This document shows, piece by piece, positions 24,888-33,879 of a DNA stretch of 64,000 nt. The stretch is taken from positions 18,856 to 82,855 of the forward strand of contig CAZLVL010000013.1 of assembly GCA_964563155.1 (NCBI GenBank). The letters are read 5' to 3'. The notes under the pieces were generated by a model. The model did not search any database, was not told where the DNA came from, and was given only the letters and a program-made list of their open reading frames with translations. The DNA is from DUPQ01 sp964563155. GTDB lineage: Bacteria; Bacillota; Clostridia; DUPQ01. The translations under genes and the position numbers were made by a program. Each line of letters opens with the position of its first letter. Within the stretch, counting starts at the first letter, position 1.

Positions 24888-27509
24888 TTAATCATCTATT
24901 TCATCACTAATTATGTCTAAAGTATATGAGCCTTGGCGATAATCAACCTTTAAAATGCTTCTAGTAGAAATGTTTTCTGACAAGATTTTTTTTGCAATCA
25001 TGGTCTCAATGTTACTTTGTATATACCTTTTTAAAGGTCTTGCTCCAAAGGCTGAATCATAGCCTTCTTCTGCAATGTGAAGTTTGGCATCTTGGCTTAC
25101 CTCTAGTACTAATTGGTTTTTAGCTAGCCTTTTTGCCAAATCTTCTAACATCAGGTCTCCTATCTTTACAATCTCTTTTGGAGTTAAGGGCTTGTATATA
25201 ACTATTTCGTCTAGCCTATTTAGGAATTCTGGACGGAAATGTTGCTTTAAGAGTAGTTCAATCCCTTCTTTTCCCTCTTTTGTGACTTCATTGTTTTTAT
25301 CAATATTATCCATAATGAATTCAGTACCTAGATTGGAGGTTAGAATAATGATAGTGTTTTTAAAGTCCACTGTTCTTCCTTGAGAGTCGGTTATTCTACC
25401 TTCATCCAAAACCTGTAAAAGCACATTGAAAACTTCTGGGTGGGCCTTTTCTATTTCATCAAAAAGAACTACACAGTAGGGTTTTCTTCTAACAGCCTCT
25501 GTTAATTGTCCTCCTTCTTCATAGCCTACATATCCTGGAGGTGCCCCTATTAAACGGCTTACAGAGAATTTTTCCATGTACTCACTCATATCTATTCTAA
25601 CTATATTCTTTTCATCATCAAAAAGAGCCTCTGCCAGAGTCTTGGCTAATTCAGTCTTTCCAACTCCAGTAGGTCCTAAAAAGAGAAAGGAACCAACAGG
25701 TCTATCTGGATCTTGAATACCTGCCCTTTGACGCAAGATTGCTTGTGCTACTTTTTCTACAGGCTCATCTTGGCCTATTACTCTTTTGTGTAAAATGTCC
25801 TCTAAACCAAGAAGCTTTTCTCTTTCACTTTGCATTAACCTAGTTAAAGGTATACCTGTCCATCTAGAAACAATGGAAGATATTTCTTCTTCTGTCACCT
25901 TATCTCGCAAAAGGGTCTTTTTCCCTTCAACCTCCTTGGCAATTTCTTCTTGGTCTTCTAGTTCTTTTTGAAGAGCTGGAAGTTGTCCATATTTCAATTC
26001 TGCAGCCCTATTAAGGTCATAGTCTCTTTGAGCTTTTTCTATTAGGCTATTTACCCTTTCAATTTCCTCTCTAAGCTTTTGCACCTTAGAGATGGCGTTT
26101 TTCTCATTTTCCCATCTAGCCTTCATATCCTTAAAGACTTCTTTTTGGTGGGCTAGCTCCTTTTTTATTCTTTCTAAGTTATCTTTAGACAATTGGTCCT
26201 TTTCTTTTTTAAGGGCAGCTTCTTCTATTTCTAGTTGCATGATTCTTCTTGAAATCTCATCTAACTCAGAAGGCATTGAATCTATTTCTGTTTTTATGAG
26301 GGCACAAGCCTCATCCACTAGGTCTATGGCTTTATCAGGTAAAAACCTATCACTTATATATCTGTGGGATAAGGTTGCAGCTGCTATTAGAGCCTGGTCT
26401 GTTATTTGTACTCCATGGTAAACTTCGTATCTTTCTTTTAAGCCTCTTAAAATAGAGATTGTTTCTTCCACATTAGGCTCTTCAATCAGTACTGGTTGGA
26501 ATCTTCTTTCTAGGGCAGCATCCTTTTCAATATATTGCCTGTATTCATTTAAGGTGGTAGCTCCAATACAGTAAAGCTCTCCTCTAGCCAACATGGGCTT
26601 TAAGAGATTTCCAGCGTCCATGGCTCCGTCTGTCCTTCCCGCTCCAACTATGTTATGCAATTCATCTATGAAAAGGATAATTCTACCTTGAGATTTTCTA
26701 ACCTCTTCTAAAACAGCCTTTAGTCTTTCTTCAAACTCTCCCCTATATTTAGCTCCTGCTATTAAGGCTCCCATGTCTAAAGAGAATATTTTTCTTTCCT
26801 TTAGGTTACCAGGCACATCCCCTTTTACTATTCTTAAGGCCAAACCTTCTGCTATAGCTGTTTTACCTACACCGGGCTCTCCAATTAGCACTGGATTGTT
26901 TTTAGTTTTTCTAGATAAGATTCTAATGACATTCCGGATCTCTTCGTCTCTTCCAATGACTGGGTCTAGTTTTTGTTCTCTTGCTAGTTCTACTAAATCC
27001 TGACCATACTTTTTTAAGACATCATAGGTAGACTCTGGATTATCCGATGTAACCTTGGTGTTTCCCCTAATTTTTGCCAAAACCTTTAAAAACTCATTTC
27101 TATCAATAGAGCATTTCTTAAAAATCCTCTTTATTTCACTGTTTCCCTTATCTATTAAGGCTAAAAAGATATGCTCTAAAGAAACAAAGTCATCTTGCAT
27201 GGCTTGAGCCTCCCTTTCAGAGGCTACAAAAACCGCATCACTTTCAGATGATATATATACCTTATCTGGCTCTCTTCCACTACCTGTTACCTTGGGCAAA
27301 TTAGCTATGGCTATTTCTGTATCTCTTAACAGGCTATCTACCTGAATGTTCATTGACAAGAGAAGTTGGCCAATAAAGGAATCTGGCAAACTTATTAAGG
27401 CGTGCAAGATATGTACCTGTTCAATTTGCATATTTTGGTATTCTATGGCCATACTTTGGGCATTGTTTATGGCTTCTACTGATTTTTGTGTAAACTTTTG
27501 TATATTCAT
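24888..27509 (-). CDS. clpB: ClpB protein disaggregase
   Basis: An 873-residue Hsp100 ATPase that extracts and refolds aggregated proteins with DnaK. It has an N-domain (1-145), first AAA module (GEPGVGKTAIAEG near 207; IILFIDELHNIVGAG), the long M-domain coiled coil (about 410-540), second AAA module (GPTGVGKTELAKTLA near 610; VVLFDEIEKAHPEVF), and a C-terminal D2-small domain (FNARPLKR equivalent: FGARPLKRYIQ). The M-domain marks ClpB rather than ClpC. It begins immediately after the stop codon of the RHH-like gene (TAAATG), so the two are co-transcribed. No CIRCE element was seen. Confidence 0.96.
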   Translation of the reverse strand: MNIQKFTQKSVEAINNAQSMAIEYQNMQIEQVHILHALISLPDSFIGQLLLSMNIQVDSLLRDTEIAIANLPKVTGSGREPDKVYISSESDAVFVASEREAQAMQDDFVSLEHIFLALIDKGNSEIKRIFKKCSIDRNEFLKVLAKIRGNTKVTSDNPESTYDVLKKYGQDLVELAREQKLDPVIGRDEEIRNVIRILSRKTKNNPVLIGEPGVGKTAIAEGLALRIVKGDVPGNLKERKIFSLDMGALIAGAKYRGEFEERLKAVLEEVRKSQGRIILFIDELHNIVGAGRTDGAMDAGNLLKPMLARGELYCIGATTLNEYRQYIEKDAALERRFQPVLIEEPNVEETISILRGLKERYEVYHGVQITDQALIAAATLSHRYISDRFLPDKAIDLVDEACALIKTEIDSMPSELDEISRRIMQLEIEEAALKKEKDQLSKDNLERIKKELAHQKEVFKDMKARWENEKNAISKVQKLREEIERVNSLIEKAQRDYDLNRAAELKYGQLPALQKELEDQEEIAKEVEGKKTLLRDKVTEEEISSIVSRWTGIPLTRLMQSEREKLLGLEDILHKRVIGQDEPVEKVAQAILRQRAGIQDPDRPVGSFLFLGPTGVGKTELAKTLAEALFDDEKNIVRIDMSEYMEKFSVSRLIGAPPGYVGYEEGGQLTEAVRRKPYCVVLFDEIEKAHPEVFNVLLQVLDEGRITDSQGRTVDFKNTIIILTSNLGTEFIMDNIDKNNEVTKEGKEGIELLLKQHFRPEFLNRLDEIVIYKPLTPKEIVKIGDLMLEDLAKRLAKNQLVLEVSQDAKLHIAEEGYDSAFGARPLKRYIQSNIETMIAKKILSENISTRSILKVDYRQGSYTLDIISDEIDD

Positions 27510-28145
27510 TTAATATGTCTCCCCATATATTCTTTCAATCTCTTTTTTGGCCTTTAGGTAATCTTCTTTATTTTCAAAAAAAGCATACAAAGACCTATGT
27601 AGAACATTTATATAGTTGGCTGTTTCAAGACCTAAGACCTGTTTGTTAGATTTATCTTCTAAGATCCTAATAAAGCCCTTTTCATTGTTGTTCAAACTTT
27701 CATTAGAAACAACATTACTATTTTTTATATGTCTCTTCTTTTCAACCTCTTTCCAAAGGCTAAAAAAGTCTTCCATACTCTTTGTTAACTCCCTGTTTTG
27801 AGTCCTTATATTTGCTTTTATCCTAGATGAATAGTAATTTTTACTTCTATAGACTTCTACACAGTATCTTATGGCTGGTCTGTACTTGTAGTTTAACTCA
27901 GCCCTTATATCCATAAAATGGGCTGAGTTCATAGGCACAAAGACATATCCCCCTATAGACTCTAGTTGGTCTTTAGCCTGGCTTAAAATATCTTTAGCAA
28001 TTTGACCAAAGGTAGTATAGGAAAGGTGGTCTGCTAAAATCTCATTTATATAGTTGGACCTACTAGTATTTGTCTTACTAGCCAGATCATCAATTAGTTC
28101 TACTATTTCTCTTCCTAAAAGAAGGCTATAAATATCTTTTTTCAT
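27510..28145 (-). CDS. Ribbon-helix-helix-like protein, likely regulator of the clpB operon
   Basis: A 211-residue protein of no family I can name. The first 50 residues (DIYSLLLGREIVELIDDLASKTNTSRSNYINEILADHLS) look like a ribbon-helix-helix DNA-binding unit. The rest has IRAELNYKYRPAIRYCVEVYRS, a basic middle and a C-terminal helical tail (YLKAKKEIERIYG). It is first in a two-gene operon with clpB, with one base pair step (TAAATG) between them, behind a consensus promoter flanked by a perfect palindrome. An autoregulator of chaperone expression is a reasonable guess; no direct evidence. Confidence 0.62.
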   Translation of the reverse strand: MKKDIYSLLLGREIVELIDDLASKTNTSRSNYINEILADHLSYTTFGQIAKDILSQAKDQLESIGGYVFVPMNSAHFMDIRAELNYKYRPAIRYCVEVYRSKNYYSSRIKANIRTQNRELTKSMEDFFSLWKEVEKKRHIKNSNVVSNESLNNNEKGFIRILEDKSNKQVLGLETANYINVLHRSLYAFFENKEDYLKAKKEIERIYGETY

Positions 28146-28163
28146 GCTCCGTCTCCCCTTAAG

Positions 28164-28208
28164 ATTATATCAAACATCAAATAACTTGACAATGATATTA
28201 TTAATATC
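28164..28208 (-). promoter_or_regulatory. Consensus promoter with flanking palindromic operator (RHH-clpB)
   Basis: On the minus strand TTGTCA (28192-28187) and TATAAT (28169-28164) have exactly 17 bp between them. The perfect palindrome GATATTATTAATATC (28194-28208) touches the -35 box. The site lies 20-60 bp upstream of the ATG, which has AAGGGGAGA as ribosome binding site. It is a likely operator for the RHH-like product or another repressor. Confidence 0.7.
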
Positions 28209-28317
28209 GCATGCAAGTTTACTTATTTTTTTACTCAATTTACTTCAAAACTTCTCTTTTATGTTATAATTGCATTTGAATGACAAGTAAATATAGAATG
28301 CAAACGGAGGAAAAGTA

Positions 28318-28800
28318 ATGAACGACTTAGAAATGGCCATACAAATGGAAAAAGACGGCGAAATCTTTTATAAGAGGCAAGCTGAACTGAACAAGGACAA
28401 CTACCTATTTAATATATGTATGATGCTGGCAGAGGATGAAAAGGTTCATGCAAATGTTTTAGAAAAAAAACTAAAGAGTTTGGAATACGAACTGTCCCCC
28501 TCTACCTTTGACAAGGAACCATCTCTTTTTACAAATCTCAATGATTTTTCCGTAGAAGAAAGGTTTACCCTAAGACAGCAAGACTTCTATAGCCTAGCAG
28601 CAGACATAGAACTCAAGAGCATAGAACTATACACTAGGTTATTTAATCAATCTGAAGATGAAAAGGATAAAGAAATTTTTCAATATCTCATAGATCAAGA
28701 AAAAAACCACTATAATATTATTGATGCACTAGCCCAAGCCTTAAGAAGTGCAGACGAATGGGTAGAAAATGCGGAGTTTGGAAACAGACCCGAGTACTAA
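28318..28800 (+). CDS. Ferritin-like/rubrerythrin-type diiron protein
   Basis: A 160-residue four-helix-bundle protein with carboxylate and His ligands in the right places: EMAIQMEKDGEIFYKRQ, MLAEDEKVHANVLEKKL, ELKSIELYTRLF, IDQEKNHYNIIDAL. It lacks the C-terminal rubredoxin domain of true rubrerythrins. Diiron proteins of this type reduce peroxide or store iron in anaerobes. It is first in a row with FprA and MsrAB (30 bp and 1-bp overlap), making an oxidative-stress unit. CGGAGG seven bases before the ATG. Confidence 0.82.
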   Translation: MNDLEMAIQMEKDGEIFYKRQAELNKDNYLFNICMMLAEDEKVHANVLEKKLKSLEYELSPSTFDKEPSLFTNLNDFSVEERFTLRQQDFYSLAADIELKSIELYTRLFNQSEDEKDKEIFQYLIDQEKNHYNIIDALAQALRSADEWVENAEFGNRPEY

Positions 28801-28830
28801 TAGAAAATTTATATCAGGAAGGTAGAATTT

Positions 28831-30012
28831 ATGAAAAAACTAGTTAAGAATAATGTTTATTGGGTAGGATATACTGATTGGGAATTAAAGAAATTCCACG
28901 GTGATGAATATTCCACCCATTCAGGGTCAACCTACAACAGCTATCTTATACAAGAAGAAAAAACTGTTCTAATTGATACAGTTTGGTCACCCTTTGCAAA
29001 GGAGTTTGTAGATAACTTAAAAAGTGAAATTGATTTAAACTCTATAGATTTCATAGTTGCTAATCATGGGGAAGTAGACCACAGTGGAGCATTAACAGAG
29101 TTAATGAAACATATCCCCAATACCCCTATTTACTGTTCTCAAAACGCCCTTAAATCTCTAAAAGGCCAATTCCATGGAGATTGGGATTTAAGAGTGCTAA
29201 AAACTGGAGATACTCTAGACTTAGGAAATGGAAAACAATTGGTCTTTGTAGAAATGAGAATGCTACACTGGCCCGACTCTATGGCCTGCTATATGACAGG
29301 AGACAAAATCCTCTTTTCCAATGACGCTTTTGGCCAGCACTATGCTGTGGATTCCCTCTTTAATGACCAAGCAGACCAATGTGTTCTTTACCAAGAGGCT
29401 GAAAAGTATTATGCCAATATTCTTACACCCTTTAGCGCTATCTTGAAAAAGAAGTTAGAAGAGATTATTGCTCTGAACCTAGATATTGACATTATTGCAC
29501 CTAGCCATGGAGTTATCTGGAGAGATAATCCTCTTCAAATAGTGGAACAATATGCAAAATGGTGTGATGATTACCAAGAAAATCAAATCTCCATTATTTA
29601 TGACACCATGTGGAATGGAACCAAAAGAATGGCCGATAAGATTGCTGAAGGTATAAGGGCGAAGGATCCTGATGTTACCATAAAGGTTTTCAATCTTCCA
29701 AAAAAAGACATTAATGATGTAACAACTGAGATTTTCAAATCTAAAATGATTGTACTAGGCTCACCTACTATTAATAATGGAATACTCTTTTCCATAGCTG
29801 GTCTAGCCCACTATATAAAAGGCTTAAAGTTTAAAAACAAAAAAGCTGCTGCCTTTGGTGCCTATGGCTGGTCCGGAGAAGGTGTAAAGATTCTAAATGG
29901 CATGTTAGAAGATGCTGGATTTGAACTAGTTAATGAAGGCCTTAGAGCTCTATGGAATCCTGATGCCCAAAGGGAAGAGGAAGCTTTTGAATTTGGCAAA
30001 AGCTTAGTTTAA
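28831..30012 (+). CDS. A-type flavodiiron protein (FprA), O2/NO reductase
   Basis: A 393-residue flavodiiron protein. The metallo-beta-lactamase-like domain carries the diiron ligands (NHGEVDHSGAL near 78-88, HWPDSM, FSNDAFGQH, APSHGVIW). The flavodoxin domain (about 255-393; IIYDTMWNGTKRMADKI, GSPTINNGI, FGAYGWSGEG) binds FMN. Such enzymes reduce oxygen to water or NO to N2O in strict anaerobes. It follows the ferritin-like gene and overlaps msrAB by one base (TAATG). Confidence 0.94.
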   Translation: MKKLVKNNVYWVGYTDWELKKFHGDEYSTHSGSTYNSYLIQEEKTVLIDTVWSPFAKEFVDNLKSEIDLNSIDFIVANHGEVDHSGALTELMKHIPNTPIYCSQNALKSLKGQFHGDWDLRVLKTGDTLDLGNGKQLVFVEMRMLHWPDSMACYMTGDKILFSNDAFGQHYAVDSLFNDQADQCVLYQEAEKYYANILTPFSAILKKKLEEIIALNLDIDIIAPSHGVIWRDNPLQIVEQYAKWCDDYQENQISIIYDTMWNGTKRMADKIAEGIRAKDPDVTIKVFNLPKKDINDVTTEIFKSKMIVLGSPTINNGILFSIAGLAHYIKGLKFKNKKAAAFGAYGWSGEGVKILNGMLEDAGFELVNEGLRALWNPDAQREEEAFEFGKSLV

Positions 30013-30968
30013 TGAAAGACAAGACTAAAAAGATTTATTTGGCAGGAGGCTGCTTTTGGGGAGTTGAGAAATACCTATCCTTGATAGAAGGAGTAACAGC
30101 TACCCAAGTAGGCTATGCCAATGGAAATACACCCAACCCCACATACCAAAAGGTATGTGAGGGAAACACTGGGTATAATGAGGCTGTAGAAGTCACCTAT
30201 AAAAGTGACATCATAGATTTACCTGGCCTTTTAAGTAGATTTTACCAAGTGATTGACCCAACCAGCATAAACAAGCAAGGAAATGACATAGGGGATCAAT
30301 ATAGAAGTGGAATCTACTTTGTTTATCCAGAAGATGAAGCTGTTATAAAAAATTCTTTAAAGATACTTCAGTCTAGATACCAAAAGAAAATCGTAGTTGA
30401 AGTAAAGGAGCTTAAAAACTTCTATAGGGCAGAAGACTATCACCAAAAGTATCTGGACAAGAATCCTGGTGGCTATTGCCATGTCGGACAAGACCAGTTT
30501 TCATATGTTCTTTCTTTAGATAAGTCTCTTTACAAGAAAAAGAGCCTTTCTCAATTAAAAGAAGAATTGACTCCTTTACAATTTGAAGTCACCCAAAACA
30601 ATGCCACAGAAAGACCCTTTGCCAATGAGTATTATAATAATGAAAAAGAGGGTATCTATGTAGATATAACTAGTGGTGAGCCTCTTTTTTCCAGTAAAGA
30701 TAAATATGATGCTAAATGTGGTTGGCCTAGTTTTACAAAACCCATAAACAAGAAATCCATAATAGAGCACCTTGATTTTTCCCATAGCATGATTAGAAGA
30801 GAGGTTAGAAGCCTTATTGGAGACTCCCACCTAGGCCACATCTTCAATGATGGCCCCATTAAAGAGGGTGGTTATCGCTACTGTATTAACAGTGCATCTT
30901 TAAAATTTATAGCTAAGCAAGATATGGAAAAAGAAGGTTATGGACATCTTCTAGATATCTTTGAATAA
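30012..30968 (+). CDS. msrAB: Bifunctional methionine sulfoxide reductase A/B
   Basis: A 318-residue fusion that repairs both epimers of oxidised methionine. MsrA (about 1-165) has its catalytic Cys14 in GGCFWGVEKYL and QVGYANGNTPNPTYQ and GDQYRSGIYF. MsrB (about 185-318) has CGWPSFTKPI, SLIGDSHLGHIF and the catalytic Cys near 291 in YCINSASLKF. The usual zinc-binding CxxC pairs of MsrB are missing, as in one MsrB subclass. It has no signal peptide. The start overlaps the FprA stop, so both are translated together. Confidence 0.95.
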   Translation: MKDKTKKIYLAGGCFWGVEKYLSLIEGVTATQVGYANGNTPNPTYQKVCEGNTGYNEAVEVTYKSDIIDLPGLLSRFYQVIDPTSINKQGNDIGDQYRSGIYFVYPEDEAVIKNSLKILQSRYQKKIVVEVKELKNFYRAEDYHQKYLDKNPGGYCHVGQDQFSYVLSLDKSLYKKKSLSQLKEELTPLQFEVTQNNATERPFANEYYNNEKEGIYVDITSGEPLFSSKDKYDAKCGWPSFTKPINKKSIIEHLDFSHSMIRREVRSLIGDSHLGHIFNDGPIKEGGYRYCINSASLKFIAKQDMEKEGYGHLLDIFE

Positions 30969-31049
30969 AATTTCTAGAAGAAAAAAATATTAATCAAGAA
31001 CAATATATTGTGTTAAAATAGGTTAGCACAAAATAATTGTGAGGTAAAA

Positions 31050-31823
31050 ATGAAAATAATAATTAAAGACGACTATAGCCAACTTAGTAAACATGCTGCC
31101 CAATTGATAGCTGAGCAAATAAGGAAGAAACCTAATTCTGTTATAGGCCTAGCTACAGGTGGCACACCTCTTGGCACCTACAAGGAACTTATAAGGTTGC
31201 ACAAAGAAGAGGGACTAGACTTTTCTCAGGTTAGAACCTTTAATCTAGATGAATATCTGGGCCTTGCCATGGATTTAGATAAATCCTATGAACAAGACCA
31301 ATCCTATGAAAGATTCATGTATGAAGAACTCTTCTTTCACATTAACATTAAAAAAGAAAATATACATATTCCCTATGGTCTAACAAGTAATCCTGAAGAG
31401 ACCTGTAAAGAATATGAAGAAAATATAGAAAAAGCAGGAGGCATTGACCTTCAACTTCTAGGTATTGGAGGAGATGGACACTGGGCCTTTAATGAACCAG
31501 GATCAGCCTTTGATTCTCGTACCAGAGTAGAAAGTCTACACCCTCAAACCACCCAGGATAATTACAAGGCCTTTTTCCAAAAGTCTGGCCTTCCCATAGA
31601 CCAAATGCCAACCAGGGCTCTAACCATGGGGATAGCTACAATACTAGAAGCAAAAAGCCTTTTAATGCTGGCCTACGGTAAAAACAAGGCAAATATTATT
31701 AAACAAGCCCTAGAAGGCCCAATTACTACCCAAGTATCCGCCTCTGCAATCCAGATTTACAAAAACCCTATAACCATAATACTAGATTCTCAAGCTGCAT
31801 CACAATTGGAAAGATTAGATTAG
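31050..31823 (+). CDS. nagB: Glucosamine-6-phosphate deaminase
   Basis: A 257-residue NagB that converts glucosamine-6-phosphate to fructose-6-phosphate and ammonia. LATGGTPLGTYKELI binds the phosphate, and FNLDEYLGL and GIGGDGHWAFNEPGSAF hold the catalytic Asp and His. GHIxFNEP reads GHWAFNEP here, a conservative change. GAGGTAAAA precedes the ATG; a strong terminator follows. It stands alone after msrAB with an 80-bp gap. The organism can therefore use amino sugars; no nagA was found in the window. Confidence 0.93.
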   Translation: MKIIIKDDYSQLSKHAAQLIAEQIRKKPNSVIGLATGGTPLGTYKELIRLHKEEGLDFSQVRTFNLDEYLGLAMDLDKSYEQDQSYERFMYEELFFHINIKKENIHIPYGLTSNPEETCKEYEENIEKAGGIDLQLLGIGGDGHWAFNEPGSAFDSRTRVESLHPQTTQDNYKAFFQKSGLPIDQMPTRALTMGIATILEAKSLLMLAYGKNKANIIKQALEGPITTQVSASAIQIYKNPITIILDSQAASQLERLD

Positions 31824-31895
31824 GTTAATAAGTAAAACTAATATTTTTTAATTTTAATAGTAATAATATGGTAAATAATAATAGAATAAAGACAC

Positions 31896-31920
31896 AAAAA
31901 CCTTGCTAAGCAAGGTTTTT
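31896..31920. terminator. Bidirectional intrinsic terminator between nagB and hcp
   Basis: AAAAACCTTGC TAA GCAAGGTTTTT: an 11-bp stem with A-run on one side and T-run on the other. It sits between the convergent nagB and hcp genes and can serve both. Confidence 0.9.
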
Positions 31921-31969
31921 CTTATGTGCTATATATGCCTTTAATATATCTTCTTAGTATTTTACTAAC

Positions 31970-32020
31970 CTAAAATCTTCTTTAAGCTAAAATCTTCTTT
32001 AACCTAAAATCTTCTTTAAA
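31970..32020. repeat. 17-bp tandem triplication over the hcp 3' end
   Basis: Three head-to-tail copies of ctaaaatcttctttaa plus one variable base, at 31970, 31987 and 32004. The hcp stop codon lies in the middle copy (31999-32001). The unit repeats the hcp C-terminus coding end (KKILG), so the two outer copies are most likely slippage products. Confidence 0.85.
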
Positions 32021-33588
32021 TCCTCATCTGCTGTGGATATAGGAGATATATCAAAGTTTTCCACCAAGTAATCCAAAACATTTTGTGAAACAAAAGCTGG
32101 TAAGGTGGGGCCTAAGTAAATGTTTTTAACTCCCAATGCTAACAAAGACAATAAGATACATACTGCTTTTTGCTCGTACCAAGAAAGTACTAAGGTTAAA
32201 GGAAGGTCATTAATACCACACTCAAAGGCATCTGCTAGAGCTTTTGCAACTTCAATTGCAGAAAAAGCATCATTGCATTGGCCCATGTCCATAAGTCTGG
32301 GTAGTCCTTCAATTTCCCCTAAATCTAGGTCATTAAATCTATACTTTCCACATGCTAAAGTAAGTATAACTGTATCTGAAGGTGCCTTCTTTACAAAGTC
32401 TGTATAGTAGTTACGGCCAGGCTTTGCACCATCACATCCACCTACTAGGAAGAAGTGCTTTATCTTTTTAGCCTTAACAGCATCAATTACCTTATCAGCA
32501 ACTGATAAAACTGTATGGTGACCAAAACCAGTAACAACTTCTTTACCCCCATTGATACCTGTAATTAAGTGGTCTTCTTTATAGCCACCTAATTCTAGGG
32601 CTTTTTCAATGACAGGTGTAAAGTCTTTATCTTCTCCAATATGAACCATGTTGGGATATTGGACTACTTCTGTTGTAAAGATTCTATCAGCATAGTTGTC
32701 CTTAACAGGCATTATGCAGTTTGTTGTAAAGAGTACCGAACCTGGGATATCTATAAATTCTTTTTGTTGGTTCTGCCAAGCGGTTCCAAAATTACCCTTC
32801 AAATGTTTGTAAGCTTTTAGTTTAGGATAGCCGTGGGCTGGAAGCATTTCCCCATGGGTATATATGTTTATACCCTTGCCTTGGGTTTGTTCAAGCAAAA
32901 GTTGTAAATCTTTTAAATCATGACCAGAAATCACGATAAAGGGACCTTTTTCTATAGTCAAAGGAACGGTTGTAGGAACTGGTGTACCATAAGTTTCTGT
33001 ATTGGCCTTATCTAAAAGTTCCATACATACTAGGTTAACTTGACCTGTTTCAATAACTATAGGTAAGAGTTGGTCCATAGACCAGTCTTGACTTATTGCA
33101 TACATTCCCTTGTATACAAAAGACATTACATCATCATCAGTATAACCTAAAACCATTGCATGATAAGCATAAGCTGCCATTCCTCTTAAGCCTAAAAGGA
33201 TTAAAGATTTTAAGGAACGGATATCTTCATTATCATTCCATAGGTCTTTCATATCATAATCTTCTACACTGGAACAAGATGCAGAACAACCTGCACATTG
33301 AGGCATTAAGAAATTCTTTTCTTGATAGACCTTGTTAATTAAAACTTTTAAAGACTCATCATCAAAGTTTACGTTGGTTATAGTGGTAAAAAGTCCTTCT
33401 AGCATGACTTTATCTGTGGACATAAAAGAACCATTGTCCATAACTGCTTTTGCTAATCCTATAAGTGCTCCTGTCAACTCATCTTGCAAGTTGGATGTTG
33501 AAGCTTCTTTTCCGCATACGCCCATTCTACTGACACATGCTTTTGATTTTACTGTTTGTTCACATTGGAAACAAAACATTTCTGACAT
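31999..33588 (-). CDS. hcp: Hybrid-cluster protein (hydroxylamine/NO reductase)
   Basis: A 529-residue Hcp. The N-terminal Fe-S ligands CFQCEQTVKSKACVSRMGVCGK, the hybrid-cluster ligands (PQCAGCSASC region; SGHDLKDL; TNCIMP; ACGKYRF; GQCNDAFSA) and length fit the short class found in anaerobes. Hcp acts as NO reductase (and S-nitrosylase) in nitrosative stress. It lies 13 bp after the ferredoxin gene and belongs to a cluster with an Fe-S protein and a divergent Crp/Fnr regulator. Ferredoxin is the likely electron donor. Confidence 0.96.
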   Translation of the reverse strand: MSEMFCFQCEQTVKSKACVSRMGVCGKEASTSNLQDELTGALIGLAKAVMDNGSFMSTDKVMLEGLFTTITNVNFDDESLKVLINKVYQEKNFLMPQCAGCSASCSSVEDYDMKDLWNDNEDIRSLKSLILLGLRGMAAYAYHAMVLGYTDDDVMSFVYKGMYAISQDWSMDQLLPIVIETGQVNLVCMELLDKANTETYGTPVPTTVPLTIEKGPFIVISGHDLKDLQLLLEQTQGKGINIYTHGEMLPAHGYPKLKAYKHLKGNFGTAWQNQQKEFIDIPGSVLFTTNCIMPVKDNYADRIFTTEVVQYPNMVHIGEDKDFTPVIEKALELGGYKEDHLITGINGGKEVVTGFGHHTVLSVADKVIDAVKAKKIKHFFLVGGCDGAKPGRNYYTDFVKKAPSDTVILTLACGKYRFNDLDLGEIEGLPRLMDMGQCNDAFSAIEVAKALADAFECGINDLPLTLVLSWYEQKAVCILLSLLALGVKNIYLGPTLPAFVSQNVLDYLVENFDISPISTADEDLKKILG

Positions 33589-33601
33589 AAAAAATCCTCC
33601 C

Positions 33602-33790
33602 TTATTCTTCTATATGTATTACTGAAACTGGACAGCTATCTGCAGCTTCTTGTGTGCAATCTTCAGTATCTGCAGTAACTTCTGCAATTACTTCTGCAAC
33701 CCCATCGTCGTTCATAGCAAAAACTTCTGGGCAAATGTCTGCGCACAAACCACAGCCGATGCAACCATCTTGATCAATTGTAACTTTCAT
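33602..33790 (-). CDS. Single-cluster [4Fe-4S] ferredoxin
   Basis: A 62-residue ferredoxin. The cluster is held by CIGCGLCADICP (Cys10, 13, 16) and a distal Cys in SCPV (near 53). Instead of a second CxxCxxC motif there are two extra cysteines (20 and 45), as in single-cluster ferredoxins with a disulfide. It is directly upstream of hcp, and is probably its electron donor. GGGAGG precedes the ATG. Confidence 0.92.
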   Translation of the reverse strand: MKVTIDQDGCIGCGLCADICPEVFAMNDDGVAEVIAEVTADTEDCTQEAADSCPVSVIHIEE

Positions 33791-33879
33791 TCTATTTCCT
33801 CCCTTTCTGTAAATTGTAGTGTGTATTTAAAATCCCATTTGGCTTTTTCATTTTATCACATACAATTATTTTTTCTATA

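Noticed and set aside
31049..31823. NagB paralogue as a 6-phosphogluconolactonase
   Set aside because: FNLDEYLGL and GDGHWAFNEP fit NagB rather than Pgl.
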